DNA from: Pseudonocardia sp. DSM 110487
Lineage (GTDB): Bacteria; Actinomycetota; Actinomycetes; Mycobacteriales; Pseudonocardiaceae
Length of the DNA stretch: 64,000 bases
Direction: 5' to 3'
NCBI RefSeq assembly: GCF_019468565.1
Contig: NZ_CP080521.1
Span: forward strand, 5,270,001 to 5,334,000
The translations under genes were made by a program, and so were the position numbers. The notes below the pieces were generated by a model. The model saw only the letters and a program-made list of their open reading frames with translations, made no database searches and was not told where the DNA came from. Each line of letters starts with the position of its first letter. Position 1 is the first letter of the stretch. Below are positions 25,839 to 34,273 of this stretch, in pieces.

Positions 25839-27377
25839 TCACGGCAGGTGCTCGGAGGGCAGGTGGATCGTCCGTGCCTCGGCCGATCCGCCCGTCACGC
25901 GCACCTCGCACCCGCCCTCCACGGCCCGGGCGGCGAGGCTGAGCAGGCCACCCTCCGGCCGCGGCTCGATGTCGCGCTGCACCGCGTCGCGCACGGCGGC
26001 GAGGATCTGCATCGGGGTCACGGGGATCGGGTGCAGGGTGTCCGCCACGTCCACCGCCACCTGCAGCCGCTGGCCGAACCGGGCCTGCTCGAGCTGCAGG
26101 TACCCGTGCACGGCGGCGAGCTCGTCGCCCAGTGTGCTCCCGCCGACCTGGTCGACGGCCCGCGACAGGTCGGCGAATCCCATGAGCAGGTCCCGGGCCC
26201 GGCCGGGGTCGGTGCGGATCAGCGCGGCGATCGTGTTCAACGAGTTGTAGACGAAGTGCTGCTCCAGGCGGCGTGCCTCGGTGGCAGCCTCCGCCGACTC
26301 GGGCGGCGGCTCCGGGCTGACCGGCTCTGGCGGCGGCTCGACGGGCGCTTCCGTGGCGGGCGCGGGCTCCGGCGGGCGAGCCCACCGGTCGTCGTGGACG
26401 TCCGCCGCGTCGAGCAAACCGCGCCAGTACGGGCGGCGCATGCGTCCGCCCCCGATCCAGCCGGAGAACTCCACGAGCCCCGCGAGCTCGGGCCGCGCCC
26501 AGCGCGCGTGGCGCGCCGCCGCGTCCGGTACCGCGTCGACGAACGGGGGTGCGTCCTGCTCGCAGTCGGCGAGCGCGCCGGCGAGCCTGCGGCGCTCCCC
26601 GAGCGACACCCCGACGCGGCCGACGTAGTGGAGGGCGCCCGGGGTGTCCGCCACGGGGGCCCCGAGCAGCAGGGTGCCCACCGTCTCGGGCCGGTGCGGG
26701 TCGGCGGGTGTCCAGCCGCCCACGAGCACCTGGCGGGTGCGGGTGACCGGCAGGCGTAGCCAGAACCGGGAGCGCCCTCCCGGGTGGTAGCGGCCACGCA
26801 GGTGCCGGGCGTGCAGCCCGTCGGCCCCCTTCTGCTCGGCGATCGCGAGCATCGTGCCGATCTCGGTGGCGGGCAGCGGGGATGTGGTCCACACCGGCGG
26901 GCTGGCGAAGCCGAGGCCGTCGAGCAGCGCGCGGCGGTCGGCGTAGGGCAGCTCGGTGGTGCTGTGCCCGTCGAGCCACAGCAGGTCGGCGACCTGGAAG
27001 TCGACGGGGATGCGCCGGATCGTCGCCTCCGACGGGCGGTGTCGGGCGCTGCGGCGCGCGATCAGCCGGGGGCGGACGGCGTGCTCCTCGCCGCGCGCGA
27101 CGAGCGTGCCGTCGAGCACCATGCCGCCCGGTGGCGACCGGCGCAGCAGCGGCTCCGCGAGCTCGGGGTAGGCGGCGGTCATCGAGTTGTCGGCACCCGA
27201 CAGCAGCCGCACCCGCCGGCCCGGCTCGACGTAGGCGATGCAGCGGTGCCCCGTCCACGCCACCTCCACCATCCAGTCGGGGCCGGTGGGCGGTTCGCCG
27301 GTCACGGTGGCCGGCTGCATGGGCGGGACGAGGCCGGGCACGCCACGCCGAGTCCCCCGCTCCGTCACGGAAGCCAC
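25839..27377 (-). CDS. Fusion of a degenerate LigD-like DNA ligase with a LytS-type histidine kinase core
   Basis: A 512-residue protein of three parts. Residues 15-210 follow the ATP-dependent (LigD-like) ligase adenylation domain: VPPMQPATVTGEPPTGPDW, then EVAWTGHR at 38-45 where ExKxDGxR is expected, so the adenylated Lys is Ala and the Asp is Thr. LDGTLVA (88-94) has Thr for the metal-binding Glu, ADGLHAR replaces EGxVxK, and FWLRL replaces WxKxK. Residues 215-325 match the ligase OB-fold (LHYVGRVGVSLGERR, RWARPELAGLVEFSGW). After a Pro/Glu-rich linker (335-362), residues 368-440 match the LytS/YehU kinase dimerisation region with His374 (EQHFVYNSLNTIAALIR). The following ATPase part (450-512) is short and lacks a clear N box. 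Function is unknown. The stop lies 99 bp ahead of the sugar-phosphate genes. Confidence 0.85.
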   Translation of the reverse strand: MASVTERGTRRGVPGLVPPMQPATVTGEPPTGPDWMVEVAWTGHRCIAYVEPGRRVRLLSGADNSMTAAYPELAEPLLRRSPPGGMVLDGTLVARGEEHAVRPRLIARRSARHRPSEATIRRIPVDFQVADLLWLDGHSTTELPYADRRALLDGLGFASPPVWTTSPLPATEIGTMLAIAEQKGADGLHARHLRGRYHPGGRSRFWLRLPVTRTRQVLVGGWTPADPHRPETVGTLLLGAPVADTPGALHYVGRVGVSLGERRRLAGALADCEQDAPPFVDAVPDAAARHARWARPELAGLVEFSGWIGGGRMRRPYWRGLLDAADVHDDRWARPPEPAPATEAPVEPPPEPVSPEPPPESAEAATEARRLEQHFVYNSLNTIAALIRTDPGRARDLLMGFADLSRAVDQVGGSTLGDELAAVHGYLQLEQARFGQRLQVAVDVADTLHPIPVTPMQILAAVRDAVQRDIEPRPEGGLLSLAARAVEGGCEVRVTGGSAEARTIHLPSEHLP

Positions 27378-27401
27378 GGTAGCCAGTGTCCCGGACCGCG
27401 A

Positions 27402-27443
27402 GTCCAGTGCGTGTACCGGCGGATCCGGGTTTCCGCTGGGTGT
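27402..27443 (+). repeat. Partial copy of the palindromic repeat found at 61193-61364
   Basis: A 42-bp stretch that matches 61210-61251 at 38 of 42 positions (shared block CGGCGGATCC, then GGTTTCCGCTGGGTGT). It lies in the divergent region between the pseudo-ligase/kinase gene and the DUF3516 helicase gene. Only one half-arm of the palindrome is present here. Confidence 0.7.
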
Positions 27444-27493
27444 CGACCCTCGGCCCCACGTCGCCGGGCGCGTGGGGGACGATCGGGGGCATC

Positions 27494-30019
27494 ATGACGC
27501 TCACCGACCGGCTTCCTTCCTCCTCCGATCCCGACGCGCTCGTCGAGGCGTTCACAGACTGGGCGTTCGAGGAGCGCGGCCTCTCGCTCTACGCGGCCCA
27601 GGAGGAGGCGCTGCTCGAGCTGGTCACCGGTGGCAACGTGATCCTCTCGACGCCCACCGGCTCGGGGAAGTCCCTCGTCGCGGTCGGCGCGCACGCCGCG
27701 GCACTCGCCCGTGGGGAGCGCACCTTCTACACGGCGCCGATCAAGGCGCTGGTCAGCGAGAAGTTCTTCCAGCTCATCGACACCTTCGGCGCCGAGAAGG
27801 TCGGCATGCTCACCGGGGATGCCGCGGTGAACGAGAAGGCGCCGATCATCTGCTGCACCGCGGAGATCCTCGCCAACATCGCGCTGCGCACCGGGCGGGG
27901 CGCCGACGTCGGCTCCGTGGTGATGGACGAGTTCCACTTCTACGCCGACCCCGACCGGGGCTGGGCGTGGCAGGTACCGCTGATCGAGCTCCCGCAGGCG
28001 CAGTTCCTGCTGATGAGCGCCACGCTCGGCGACGTGTCGTTCTTCCGCGACGACCTCACCCGCCGCACCGGCCGGGACACCGCGGTGATCACCTCGGTGG
28101 AGCGGCCGGTGCCGTTGCACTTCCGCTACGTCCTCACCCCGCTGCACGAGACGATCGCCGAGCTGCTGCAGACGCACGAGGCGCCGGTCTACGTCGTGCA
28201 CTTCACGCAGGCCTCCGCCGTGGAGCGGGCGCAGGCGCTGATGAGCGTCAACGTCACCTCGAAAGAGGACAAGCACGCGATCGCCGAGCTGATCGGGCGG
28301 TTCCGCTTCACCGCGGGCTTCGGGAAGACGCTGTCGCGGCTGGTACGCCACGGCATCGGCGTGCACCACGCCGGCATGCTCCCCCGCTACCGCAGGCTGG
28401 TGGAGACCCTCGCGCAGGCCGGGCTGCTGAAGGTCATCTGCGGCACCGACACCCTCGGCGTCGGCATCAACGTGCCGATCCGCACCGTGCTCTTCACGGG
28501 ACTGTCGAAGTACGACGGGCAGCGCACCCGCCCGCTCAAGGCACGGGAGTTCCACCAGATCGCCGGCCGCGCCGGGCGCGCGGGCTACGACACCGTCGGC
28601 ACGGTCGTCGCCGAGGCGCCCGACCACGAGGTGGAGAACGCCCGGCGGCTCGCCAAGGCGGGCGACGACGCCAAGAAGCGCCGCCGCGTGGTGCGCACGC
28701 AGCCGCCCGAGGGCTTCGTCGGGTGGTCGCAGACGAGCTTCGAGAAGCTGCAGAACGCCCAGCCCGAACCGCTGACCAGCCACTTCTCCGTCACCCACGC
28801 GATGCTGCTGAACGTGATCTCGCGTCCGGGCGACGCCTTCACCGCCATGCGGCACCTGCTCGAGGACAACCACGAGCCGCGGGCGCGCCAGCGCCGCCAC
28901 ATCCGGCGCGCGATCGCGATCTACCGTGCGCTGCGCGCCGCCGGTGTCGTCGAGGAGCTGCCGGAGCCCGACGCAGAAGGCCGCCGCGTCCGCGTGGTCG
29001 GCGACCTGCAGCTCGACTTCGCGCTCAACCAGCCCCTCTCCCCGTTCGCGCTCGCCGCGATCGAGCTGCTCGACCGGGATTCGCCGCAGTACGCCATGGA
29101 CGTCCTGTCGGTGCTCGAGGCCACCCTGGACAACCCGCGCCCGGTACTCATCGCGCAGGAGAAGAAGGCCCGCGGGGAGGCCGTCGCCGCGATGAAGGCC
29201 GAGGGCATCGAGTACGAGGAGCGCATGGCTCTGCTCGAGGACGTCACCTACCCGAAGCCCCTTGATGAGCTGCTGCACGCGGCGCTGGAGACCTACCGGC
29301 GCGGCCACCCGTGGGTCGAGGACGCGCACCTCTCGCCCAAGTCGGTGGCGCGGGACATGTTCGAGAAGTCGATGACGTTCGTCGAGTACATCGGGCACTA
29401 CGGCCTCGCCCGGTCCGAGGGCCTCGTGCTGCGCTACCTCGCCGACGCCTACCGCGCACTGCGCCAGACCGTCCCGGATGAGGCGAAGACCGAGGAGCTC
29501 ATCGACGTCGAGGCGTGGCTGGGCGAGCTGGTGCGCCAGGTCGACTCCAGCCTGCTGGACGAGTGGGAGGCACTGGCCGCGGGCGCCGGGGCGGGCGAGG
29601 GTCTTGAGCCACCTTCGCTCGACGCCGCCCCGACCGCGGTCACCGCCAACCCGCGGGCCTTCCGCGTGCTCGTGCGCAATGCGTTGTTCCGCCGTGTCGA
29701 GCTCGCCGCCCTGCACCGGTTCGACGAGCTGGGAGAGCTCGACGCCGAGGCCGGCTGGGATGCCGACGCCTGGCGCGAGGCGCTCACGCCCTACTTCGCC
29801 GAGCACGGCAACGACGGAATCGGGGCAGGCCCGGACGCGCGCGGTCCGCAGTTCTTCTCCGTCACAGAGGAAGCCGAGCGCTGGCTCGTCAGGCAGGTCC
29901 TCGAGGACCCCGAGGGCCACCGTGACTGGGCCATCACCGCGGAGATCGACCTCTCCGCCTCCGACGAGCAGGGATTCCCTGCCGTCTGGGTGACGGGAGT
30001 GGAACCGCTCGGCGGCTGA
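27494..30019 (+). CDS. DEAD/DEAH-box helicase with DUF3516 C-terminal domain
   Basis: An 841-residue Ski2-like superfamily-2 helicase. The Q-like region LSLYAAQEEALLELVTGGNVILSTPTGSGKSLVAVGAH includes Walker A TPTGSGKS near residue 55. MDEFHFYADPDRG replaces the usual DEAH by DEFH. SATLGDVSFF is motif III, and GTDTLGVGINVPIRTVLF and QIAGRAGRAGYD are motifs V and VI. The C-terminal half is the actinobacterial DUF3516 region. It is probably an RNA helicase in RNA turnover or ribosome work; the precise target is unknown. ATG 27494 is preferred over the upstream in-frame start, which would include repeat sequence. Confidence 0.92.
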   Translation: MTLTDRLPSSSDPDALVEAFTDWAFEERGLSLYAAQEEALLELVTGGNVILSTPTGSGKSLVAVGAHAAALARGERTFYTAPIKALVSEKFFQLIDTFGAEKVGMLTGDAAVNEKAPIICCTAEILANIALRTGRGADVGSVVMDEFHFYADPDRGWAWQVPLIELPQAQFLLMSATLGDVSFFRDDLTRRTGRDTAVITSVERPVPLHFRYVLTPLHETIAELLQTHEAPVYVVHFTQASAVERAQALMSVNVTSKEDKHAIAELIGRFRFTAGFGKTLSRLVRHGIGVHHAGMLPRYRRLVETLAQAGLLKVICGTDTLGVGINVPIRTVLFTGLSKYDGQRTRPLKAREFHQIAGRAGRAGYDTVGTVVAEAPDHEVENARRLAKAGDDAKKRRRVVRTQPPEGFVGWSQTSFEKLQNAQPEPLTSHFSVTHAMLLNVISRPGDAFTAMRHLLEDNHEPRARQRRHIRRAIAIYRALRAAGVVEELPEPDAEGRRVRVVGDLQLDFALNQPLSPFALAAIELLDRDSPQYAMDVLSVLEATLDNPRPVLIAQEKKARGEAVAAMKAEGIEYEERMALLEDVTYPKPLDELLHAALETYRRGHPWVEDAHLSPKSVARDMFEKSMTFVEYIGHYGLARSEGLVLRYLADAYRALRQTVPDEAKTEELIDVEAWLGELVRQVDSSLLDEWEALAAGAGAGEGLEPPSLDAAPTAVTANPRAFRVLVRNALFRRVELAALHRFDELGELDAEAGWDADAWREALTPYFAEHGNDGIGAGPDARGPQFFSVTEEAERWLVRQVLEDPEGHRDWAITAEIDLSASDEQGFPAVWVTGVEPLGG

Positions 30020-30105
30020 CCCGCCACTCCCCCCGCCACCACCACCCCGAGGCCATCGCTGCCCCGTCCCGGGGAGGTTCGCCGGCGCGTCACGTCCATG
30101 ATCGG

Positions 30106-30126
30106 TTGACGTTTCGAGGGCGTCAA
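30106..30126. promoter_or_regulatory. TTGACG/CGTCAA dyad upstream of a small gene
   Basis: TTGACG (30106-30111) and its reverse complement CGTCAA (30121-30126) are separated by 9 nt, and TTGACGG recurs at 30135 just inside the gene. The spacing places the dyad directly over the start region of the gene at 30130, so the gene product or another regulator may bind it. It could also be a short hairpin controlling translation. Confidence 0.35.
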
Positions 30127-30129
30127 TGA

Positions 30130-30513
30130 ATGATTGACGGCATGGAGTACGAGGACGCTGTGCGCTGGCTGGACCGCGTGGATCCGATGATCGCGCGGCC
30201 GGACCGGTCGATCACGGGACGGCTGGACCGGCTCAAGGAAGTGTCGAAGGACGGCGGGCTCACCCGCGACGCCGCGGCGGCCTGGTACGCGCACGTTGGC
30301 GAGATGCGCAGGCTCGCCGACTACTACGAGCGCGACCTCATCCGCAGGCTGCGCGCCGACGGGCTCACATGGGCCCAGGTCGCGGACGCCGTGCAGGCGC
30401 AGCTGTCGAGCCGGCAGGCCGCCCAGGCGAAGTGGAAGCGCCTGCTCGACCCCGGCCGCCGCACCACCACCGGCGACATGCGCCGCGGCGGCCGCCCCCG
30501 GCAGTCTCCCTGA
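30130..30513 (+). CDS. Small helix-rich protein of unknown function, possibly HTH
   Basis: A 127-residue protein I do not recognise. It is predicted to be mostly helical (EYEDAVRWLDRV, LDRLKEVSKDGGL, AAAAWYAHVGEMRRLADYYERDLIRRL) and contains LRADGLTWAQVADAVQAQLSSRQAAQAKWKRLL, which looks like a degenerate helix-turn-helix. The tail is basic (RRTTTGDMRRGGRPR). Two ATG codons are possible (30130 or 30142). It stands alone between the DUF3516 helicase and the GGDEF-EAL gene, and a TTGACG dyad overlaps its start region. Confidence 0.7.
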   Translation: MIDGMEYEDAVRWLDRVDPMIARPDRSITGRLDRLKEVSKDGGLTRDAAAAWYAHVGEMRRLADYYERDLIRRLRADGLTWAQVADAVQAQLSSRQAAQAKWKRLLDPGRRTTTGDMRRGGRPRQSP

Positions 30514-30602
30514 CCGAGCCCGGTGACTACCGCGGAGCGGTAGGCTCCCGCCAAGATCGCTCGTGCCCCGGGCGGTCAGGGGTCACGAGCGGGGGCGCGG
30601 CC

Positions 30603-32738
30603 ATGGGCGACGACGCGCAGGCGCTCGGCACCGCGTGGGCCGGCGCGGTGCAGGCCGCCGGGTTCGTACCGGTGCCGCGCCCCGCGTTGCACGCGGTGCT
30701 CGTCGAACGGGCCGGCGCGCTGCTCGAGGCCGCGTCCGGGGTGCGCGAGCCGGATGCGGGTACCGCTGCCGGCCGGTGGCTGGTGGAGTCCCACTTCACG
30801 CACCCGGCCGCCCTCGAGAAGACGCTCAGCGTGCTCGGCCCGGCCCTCGCCCGGGTCGATGCCGACCGCGGTGCCGAGGTGGTCGCCGCTCTCGCCGCCG
30901 GCTACGCCGCCGCGCTGCAGGAGCGCACGCGCGCCGAGCAGGAACGGGTCACGACGGCCGCGTTCGTCGCCCGTGCCGCCGCCGAGCAGGCGCGCTGGGC
31001 GAGCGAGGCCCGCTTCGGCGCCCTGTTCGCCGACGCGGCGATCGGCATCGCGATCGTCACGGCCGATGGCGAGATCGTGGAGGTGAACCGGGCGGTATGC
31101 GAGATGTTCGGCCGCACGGCCGACGAGGTGCTCCACCGCTCCATGGAGACGTACGTTCCCGCCGACGACCACGAGCACTCCCAGAAGTTGCGCGCGATGC
31201 AGGCAGGCGAGCTGGAGCACGTCCGGCTCGAACGGTCCTATCCGCACGCCGACGGCACCACGATCTGGGCCGACGTCGTCCTCTCCCTGGTCCGGGCGCC
31301 GGACGGGTCGCCCCGCTTCATCGTCGCCATGATCGCCGACGTCACCGAGCGGCACCGACTCGAGACGTCGCTGCGCCACCAGGCCCAGCACGATCCCCTG
31401 ACCGGCCTCCCCAACCGCACGCTGTTCTTCGAGCGGCTGGAGGCCGCGCTCGGTGCCGGTCGCGACGTCGGCATCTGTTACCTCGACCTCGACGACCTCA
31501 AGGCCGTCAACGACACGCTCGGCCACGATGTCGGCGACCACGTGCTGCAGACCGTCGCGCACCGGCTCGCCGCGGAGATCGGCCCGGGAACCGGTGCCGA
31601 GAGCGATGCCGGGCGCATGGTCGCGAGGATGGCGGGTGACGAGTTCGTCGTGCTCGTGGAGGGGGCCGCCGACGGCCGGCTCGACGTCGGCCCGCTCCGC
31701 GTGGCACAGCGCGCCCTCGACGTGGTGCGGCGCCCGGTGGTCTCCGGCCCGCACCGGGTCCTCGTGTCCGCCAGCGTCGGCGTCGTCGAGCGCGCATGCG
31801 GCTCGACGGACCTCGACAGCGCGGCGGATCTGATGAAGGCGGCAGACACCACCCTCCAGTGGGCGAAGAAGGACGGCCGCAACCGGGTCGCGGAGTTCGA
31901 CGCCGAGCGTCACCGCGCCGCCGTCGCCCGGTTCGAGCTGTCCGCCCGGATGCCAGACGCACTCGGTGCGGGCGAGTTCGTCGTGGACTACCAGCCGCTG
32001 GTCCGCCTCACCGACCAGCGGCTCGTCGGGGTCGAGGCGCTCGTGCGCTGGGAACCGCCCGGTGGCGACCGCATCGGACCGGACGAGTTCATCCCGGTGG
32101 CCGAGGAGACCGGACTGATCGTCCCGCTCGGCAGGTGGGTGCTCTCCGAGGCGTGCCGGCAGGCCGTCCGCTGGCGGGCGGAGCACCCGGACACGCAGCT
32201 GTTCATGAGCGTCAACCTCGCCGCTCGCCAGGTACGCGAACCCGGGATCGTCGACGACGTCGCGCGCATCCTCGCCAACTCCGGCTGGCCGGCGCACGCA
32301 CTGCAGCTGGAGCTCACCGAGAGCGACCTCATGGGCACCACCGGGGAACCGCTAGACGCGCTGCGCGCCCTCGCGGCGATGGGGGTGCGCATCGCGATCG
32401 ACGACTTCGGCACCGGCTATTCCAACCTCGCCTACCTGCGCACCCTCCCGGTGCACGCGCTGAAGCTGGCAGGGCCGTTCGTCACGAGGCCGTTCACCGC
32501 GGTCGAGTCAGGAGGCGATCCCGAATCCGACCAGGTCGACCTCGAGGTGCTCGCACTGCTCATCGAGCTCGCCCACACGCTCGGCCTGTCCGTCACCGCC
32601 GAGGTCGTGGAGACGTCGGTGCAGCTCGAGCGGTTGCGCAAGCTCGGCTGCGACACCGGGCAGGGCTGGTACTTCGCCCCACCCGTGCCCGCGTCGGCCG
32701 TGCCGGCCATGCTGCACGGCCCGGTCGGGCCTGCCTGA
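30603..32738 (+). CDS. PAS-GGDEF-EAL cyclic-di-GMP protein
   Basis: A 711-residue signalling protein with no membrane helix. Residues 1-130 are helical and unassigned. A PAS domain follows (FGALFADAAIGIAIVTADGEIVEVNRAVCEMFGRTADEVL, about 140-250). The GGDEF domain has DPLTGLPNRTLFFERL and active-site MAGDEFVVL (AGDEF variant, usually functional). The EAL domain has GVEALVRWEPP, NLAARQV, ELTESDL, DDFGTGYSNLAYLRTLPVHALKLAGPFV and GCDTGQGWYF. In the loop LKLAGPFV the usual Asp after Lys-Leu is Ala. It could both make and break c-di-GMP. The ATG 30603 start has GGGGGCGCGGCC upstream. Its stop is directly followed by the CTAG target duplication of a transposon-like insertion. Confidence 0.92.
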   Translation: MGDDAQALGTAWAGAVQAAGFVPVPRPALHAVLVERAGALLEAASGVREPDAGTAAGRWLVESHFTHPAALEKTLSVLGPALARVDADRGAEVVAALAAGYAAALQERTRAEQERVTTAAFVARAAAEQARWASEARFGALFADAAIGIAIVTADGEIVEVNRAVCEMFGRTADEVLHRSMETYVPADDHEHSQKLRAMQAGELEHVRLERSYPHADGTTIWADVVLSLVRAPDGSPRFIVAMIADVTERHRLETSLRHQAQHDPLTGLPNRTLFFERLEAALGAGRDVGICYLDLDDLKAVNDTLGHDVGDHVLQTVAHRLAAEIGPGTGAESDAGRMVARMAGDEFVVLVEGAADGRLDVGPLRVAQRALDVVRRPVVSGPHRVLVSASVGVVERACGSTDLDSAADLMKAADTTLQWAKKDGRNRVAEFDAERHRAAVARFELSARMPDALGAGEFVVDYQPLVRLTDQRLVGVEALVRWEPPGGDRIGPDEFIPVAEETGLIVPLGRWVLSEACRQAVRWRAEHPDTQLFMSVNLAARQVREPGIVDDVARILANSGWPAHALQLELTESDLMGTTGEPLDALRALAAMGVRIAIDDFGTGYSNLAYLRTLPVHALKLAGPFVTRPFTAVESGGDPESDQVDLEVLALLIELAHTLGLSVTAEVVETSVQLERLRKLGCDTGQGWYFAPPVPASAVPAMLHGPVGPA

Positions 32739-32765
32739 CTAGGAGGGTCCTGAACAACTCAGGCC
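32739..32765 (+). repeat. Left terminal inverted repeat with CTAG
   Basis: CTAG, then GAGGGTC, then CTGAACAACTCAGGCC. It is the inverse of 34274-34300 with three mismatches. The overlapping minus-strand frame of the FtsK-like fragment uses the TAG of the CTAG as stop codon, showing that the insertion end created that stop. Confidence 0.8.
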
Positions 32766-33329
32766 GTAGCGAGCGGCGTCCAGGTGGTGTCCTCGCAAGT
32801 GCGTCGGCACGGTGCCATGGGTGCGGCCGAGCTGCCACAACACGGCCAGCGCGAGCCACGGCGCGGCGAGCACCAGCGGTAGCCACAGCACGGTGACCAG
32901 CCACACCACCCACGCGATCAGGTCCACCGCCGAATGGAGCGGGGCGAGCACCCAGGACAGATCCCGGTGGCCGACGGCGAGGGTGATACCCCACGCCAGC
33001 AACATCCCGGCGATCGTCATCGCCGCGACTGCGACCGCCTTGGCGAGGGCAAACGGGGCAGCGATCCAGTCCATCCGCCGCTTGTGCCGCATCGCACGAG
33101 CCCGTTCGGCCCGCTGCTCCCAGTCGATCAACCGCTGCATGTCGCCGGCCAACTCGGCCTGGCGCAACATCCGCTCGTACCGGGACTGGGTGTGCGCCTC
33201 CCACACCCGCCGCACCACTACCCACAGTCCGGTAGCGACGTAGACCACCGCATTGCGGATCGCCCATCGCACCGCGGTGCGGGTCCGCTCGTGCGTCGCT
33301 GTCACCCGCACCCCGGTGATCACATGCAC
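32739..33329 (-). pseudogene. N-terminal fragment of an FtsK/TraB-like DNA translocase of an integrative element
   Basis: A frame of 196 residues from GTG 33329. It shows a cytosolic helical start (RNAVVYVATGLWVVVRRVWEAHTQSRYERMLRQAELAGDMQRL), a basic stretch (RARAMRHKRRMDW) and two or three membrane helices (AVAVAAMTIAGMLLAWGITLAV, LIAWVVWLVTVLWLPLVLAAPWLALAVLW). This layout is that of the N-terminus of FtsK/SpoIIIE-like transfer proteins of actinomycete integrative elements. The motor domain is missing because the frame runs into the left terminal repeat and stops there. Assignment rests on memory of the family pattern, so it is moderate. Confidence 0.5.
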
Positions 33330-33413
33330 GGTGGCTCGGCTGGCACCGCGGCGCACCACCGCTGCCGCTGTGCGCAACACCGGGGTACCGGCCGTGGCGT
33401 GCGGGGGACGGCA

Positions 33414-33562
33414 GGGCCGCTGCTGGCCACCACCAGCGGTGGCCGGATGCGGCCCAGCCAGCTGTGGGAGCTCGTCCGCCGCCTCGCCGCCGCAGCCGAG
33501 ATCACCGAGTGGGATTGGCTCTCGGCGCACTCGCTGCGCCACACCGGCATCACCCGGGGTGT
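33414..33562 (+). pseudogene. C-terminal tyrosine-recombinase fragment
   Basis: The frame GPLLATTSGGRMRPSQLWELVRRLAAAAEI followed by WLSAHSLRHTGIT matches the catalytic core of phage-type integrases, with the HxLRH box (HSLRHT). After HTGIT the sequence no longer resembles an integrase, and the Tyr region is absent. It is a decayed fragment without its own start. Confidence 0.6.
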
Positions 33563-33633
33563 GGGCGGAGCCCGCGTCTTGGCCCTCGCGCTATCGCGCG
33601 CTAGCGTGATCACTATCGGCGAGATACCCTCAG

Positions 33634-33981
33634 ATGATGATTGATCAACCATCCGCCAAACTCGCCGAGCTGTTGGAGAAGGCTTCACCGGACGACCGGA
33701 AGGTCATCATCGGGTGGCTCTTGGAGAGTCGGTTCGGGGTGTCAGCCTCTAACCCTGAGGACCAGTGGATGGTGAAGCGCCTCCGAACGGCACAGATGTT
33801 CGGCGACATTCCTACGGGAGAGACCCAGCTCGTGACAGTGCGGCTGCCGCAGGAGCTCCACGGGCAGTTGAGGAACTGGTGTGGCGAGCACGGGTTCACG
33901 ATGGCGTCTGTCATCCGCGGCGTGGTCGAACGCTTCGTATCGGAGCGACGGGCAGCTGCCGAAGGCGACCCGTCAGCCTGA
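33634..33981 (+). CDS. Small protein with C-terminal ribbon-helix-helix-like region
   Basis: A 115-residue protein, intact inside the insertion. The N-terminal half (AKLAELLEKASPDDRKVIIGWLLESRFG) is helical. The C-terminal half reads QLVTVRLPQELHGQLRNWCGEHGFTMASVIRGVVERFVSERR, which has the strand-helix-helix pattern of CopG/Arc-type DNA-binding proteins. Two adjacent ATGs (33634, 33637) are possible starts; no strong ribosome site is seen. The codon third positions are less G/C-rich than in neighbouring genes, which points to foreign origin. It could be the regulator of the lost integrative element. Confidence 0.7.
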   Translation: MMIDQPSAKLAELLEKASPDDRKVIIGWLLESRFGVSASNPEDQWMVKRLRTAQMFGDIPTGETQLVTVRLPQELHGQLRNWCGEHGFTMASVIRGVVERFVSERRAAAEGDPSA

Positions 33982-34009
33982 TCGTTGGCAGGCGCGGTCG
34001 CCGGGCTCC

Positions 34010-34201
34010 TCCTGCTCGACGGCCGGTCCCCTCTTCCACGACGGCACGCCGGCGCACCGGGGCGGCGGGGTTCGCCGCCACGAGGTCCTCCTCGGCGAGA
34101 TGGCGATAGAAGCTGGTCAACGCCGAGAGCCGGCGCGCGGTGCTGGAGTGCTCGGCGCCGCCGTCGAGCAGGTGGCGGGCGGTGATACCCAGGCGGACGA
34201 T
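34010..34201 (-). pseudogene. Core-binding-domain fragment of a tyrosine recombinase
   Basis: Reading from about 34201 downwards gives IVRLGITARHLLDGGAEH, then SSTARRLSALTSFYRHLAEED, then LVAANPAAPVRRRAV. This is the typical SAM-like core-binding domain end of XerC/D-type integrases (LSALTSFYRHLAEEDLVAANPA). There is no credible start, and the catalytic domain does not follow. The strand is opposite to the other integrase fragment. Confidence 0.55.
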
Positions 34202-34237
34202 CGCGCCGATACCGCTGTTGTATCGGCGCGATCGTCC
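34195..34237. repeat. 17-bp perfect hairpin inside the insertion
   Basis: GGACGATCGCGCCGATA (34195-34211) and TATCGGCGCGATCGTCC (34221-34237) are perfect reverse complements with a 9-nt loop CCGCTGTTG. It starts where the recombinase fragment begins to resemble an integrase. It may be a terminator, an attachment-site remnant or a rearrangement scar. Confidence 0.7.
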
Positions 34238-34273
34238 AACGCGGCGAGGGCGCCGCCTGGGCGCCGCGCAGTA

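Noticed and set aside
22636..27555. A 1639-residue minus-strand frame spanning the GH65, mutase and ligase-fusion genes
   Set aside because: Only the part from ATG 24996 on is GH65. Upstream of it the frame is Arg/Pro/Ala-rich shadow of the mutase and fusion genes, which have better family matches in other frames.
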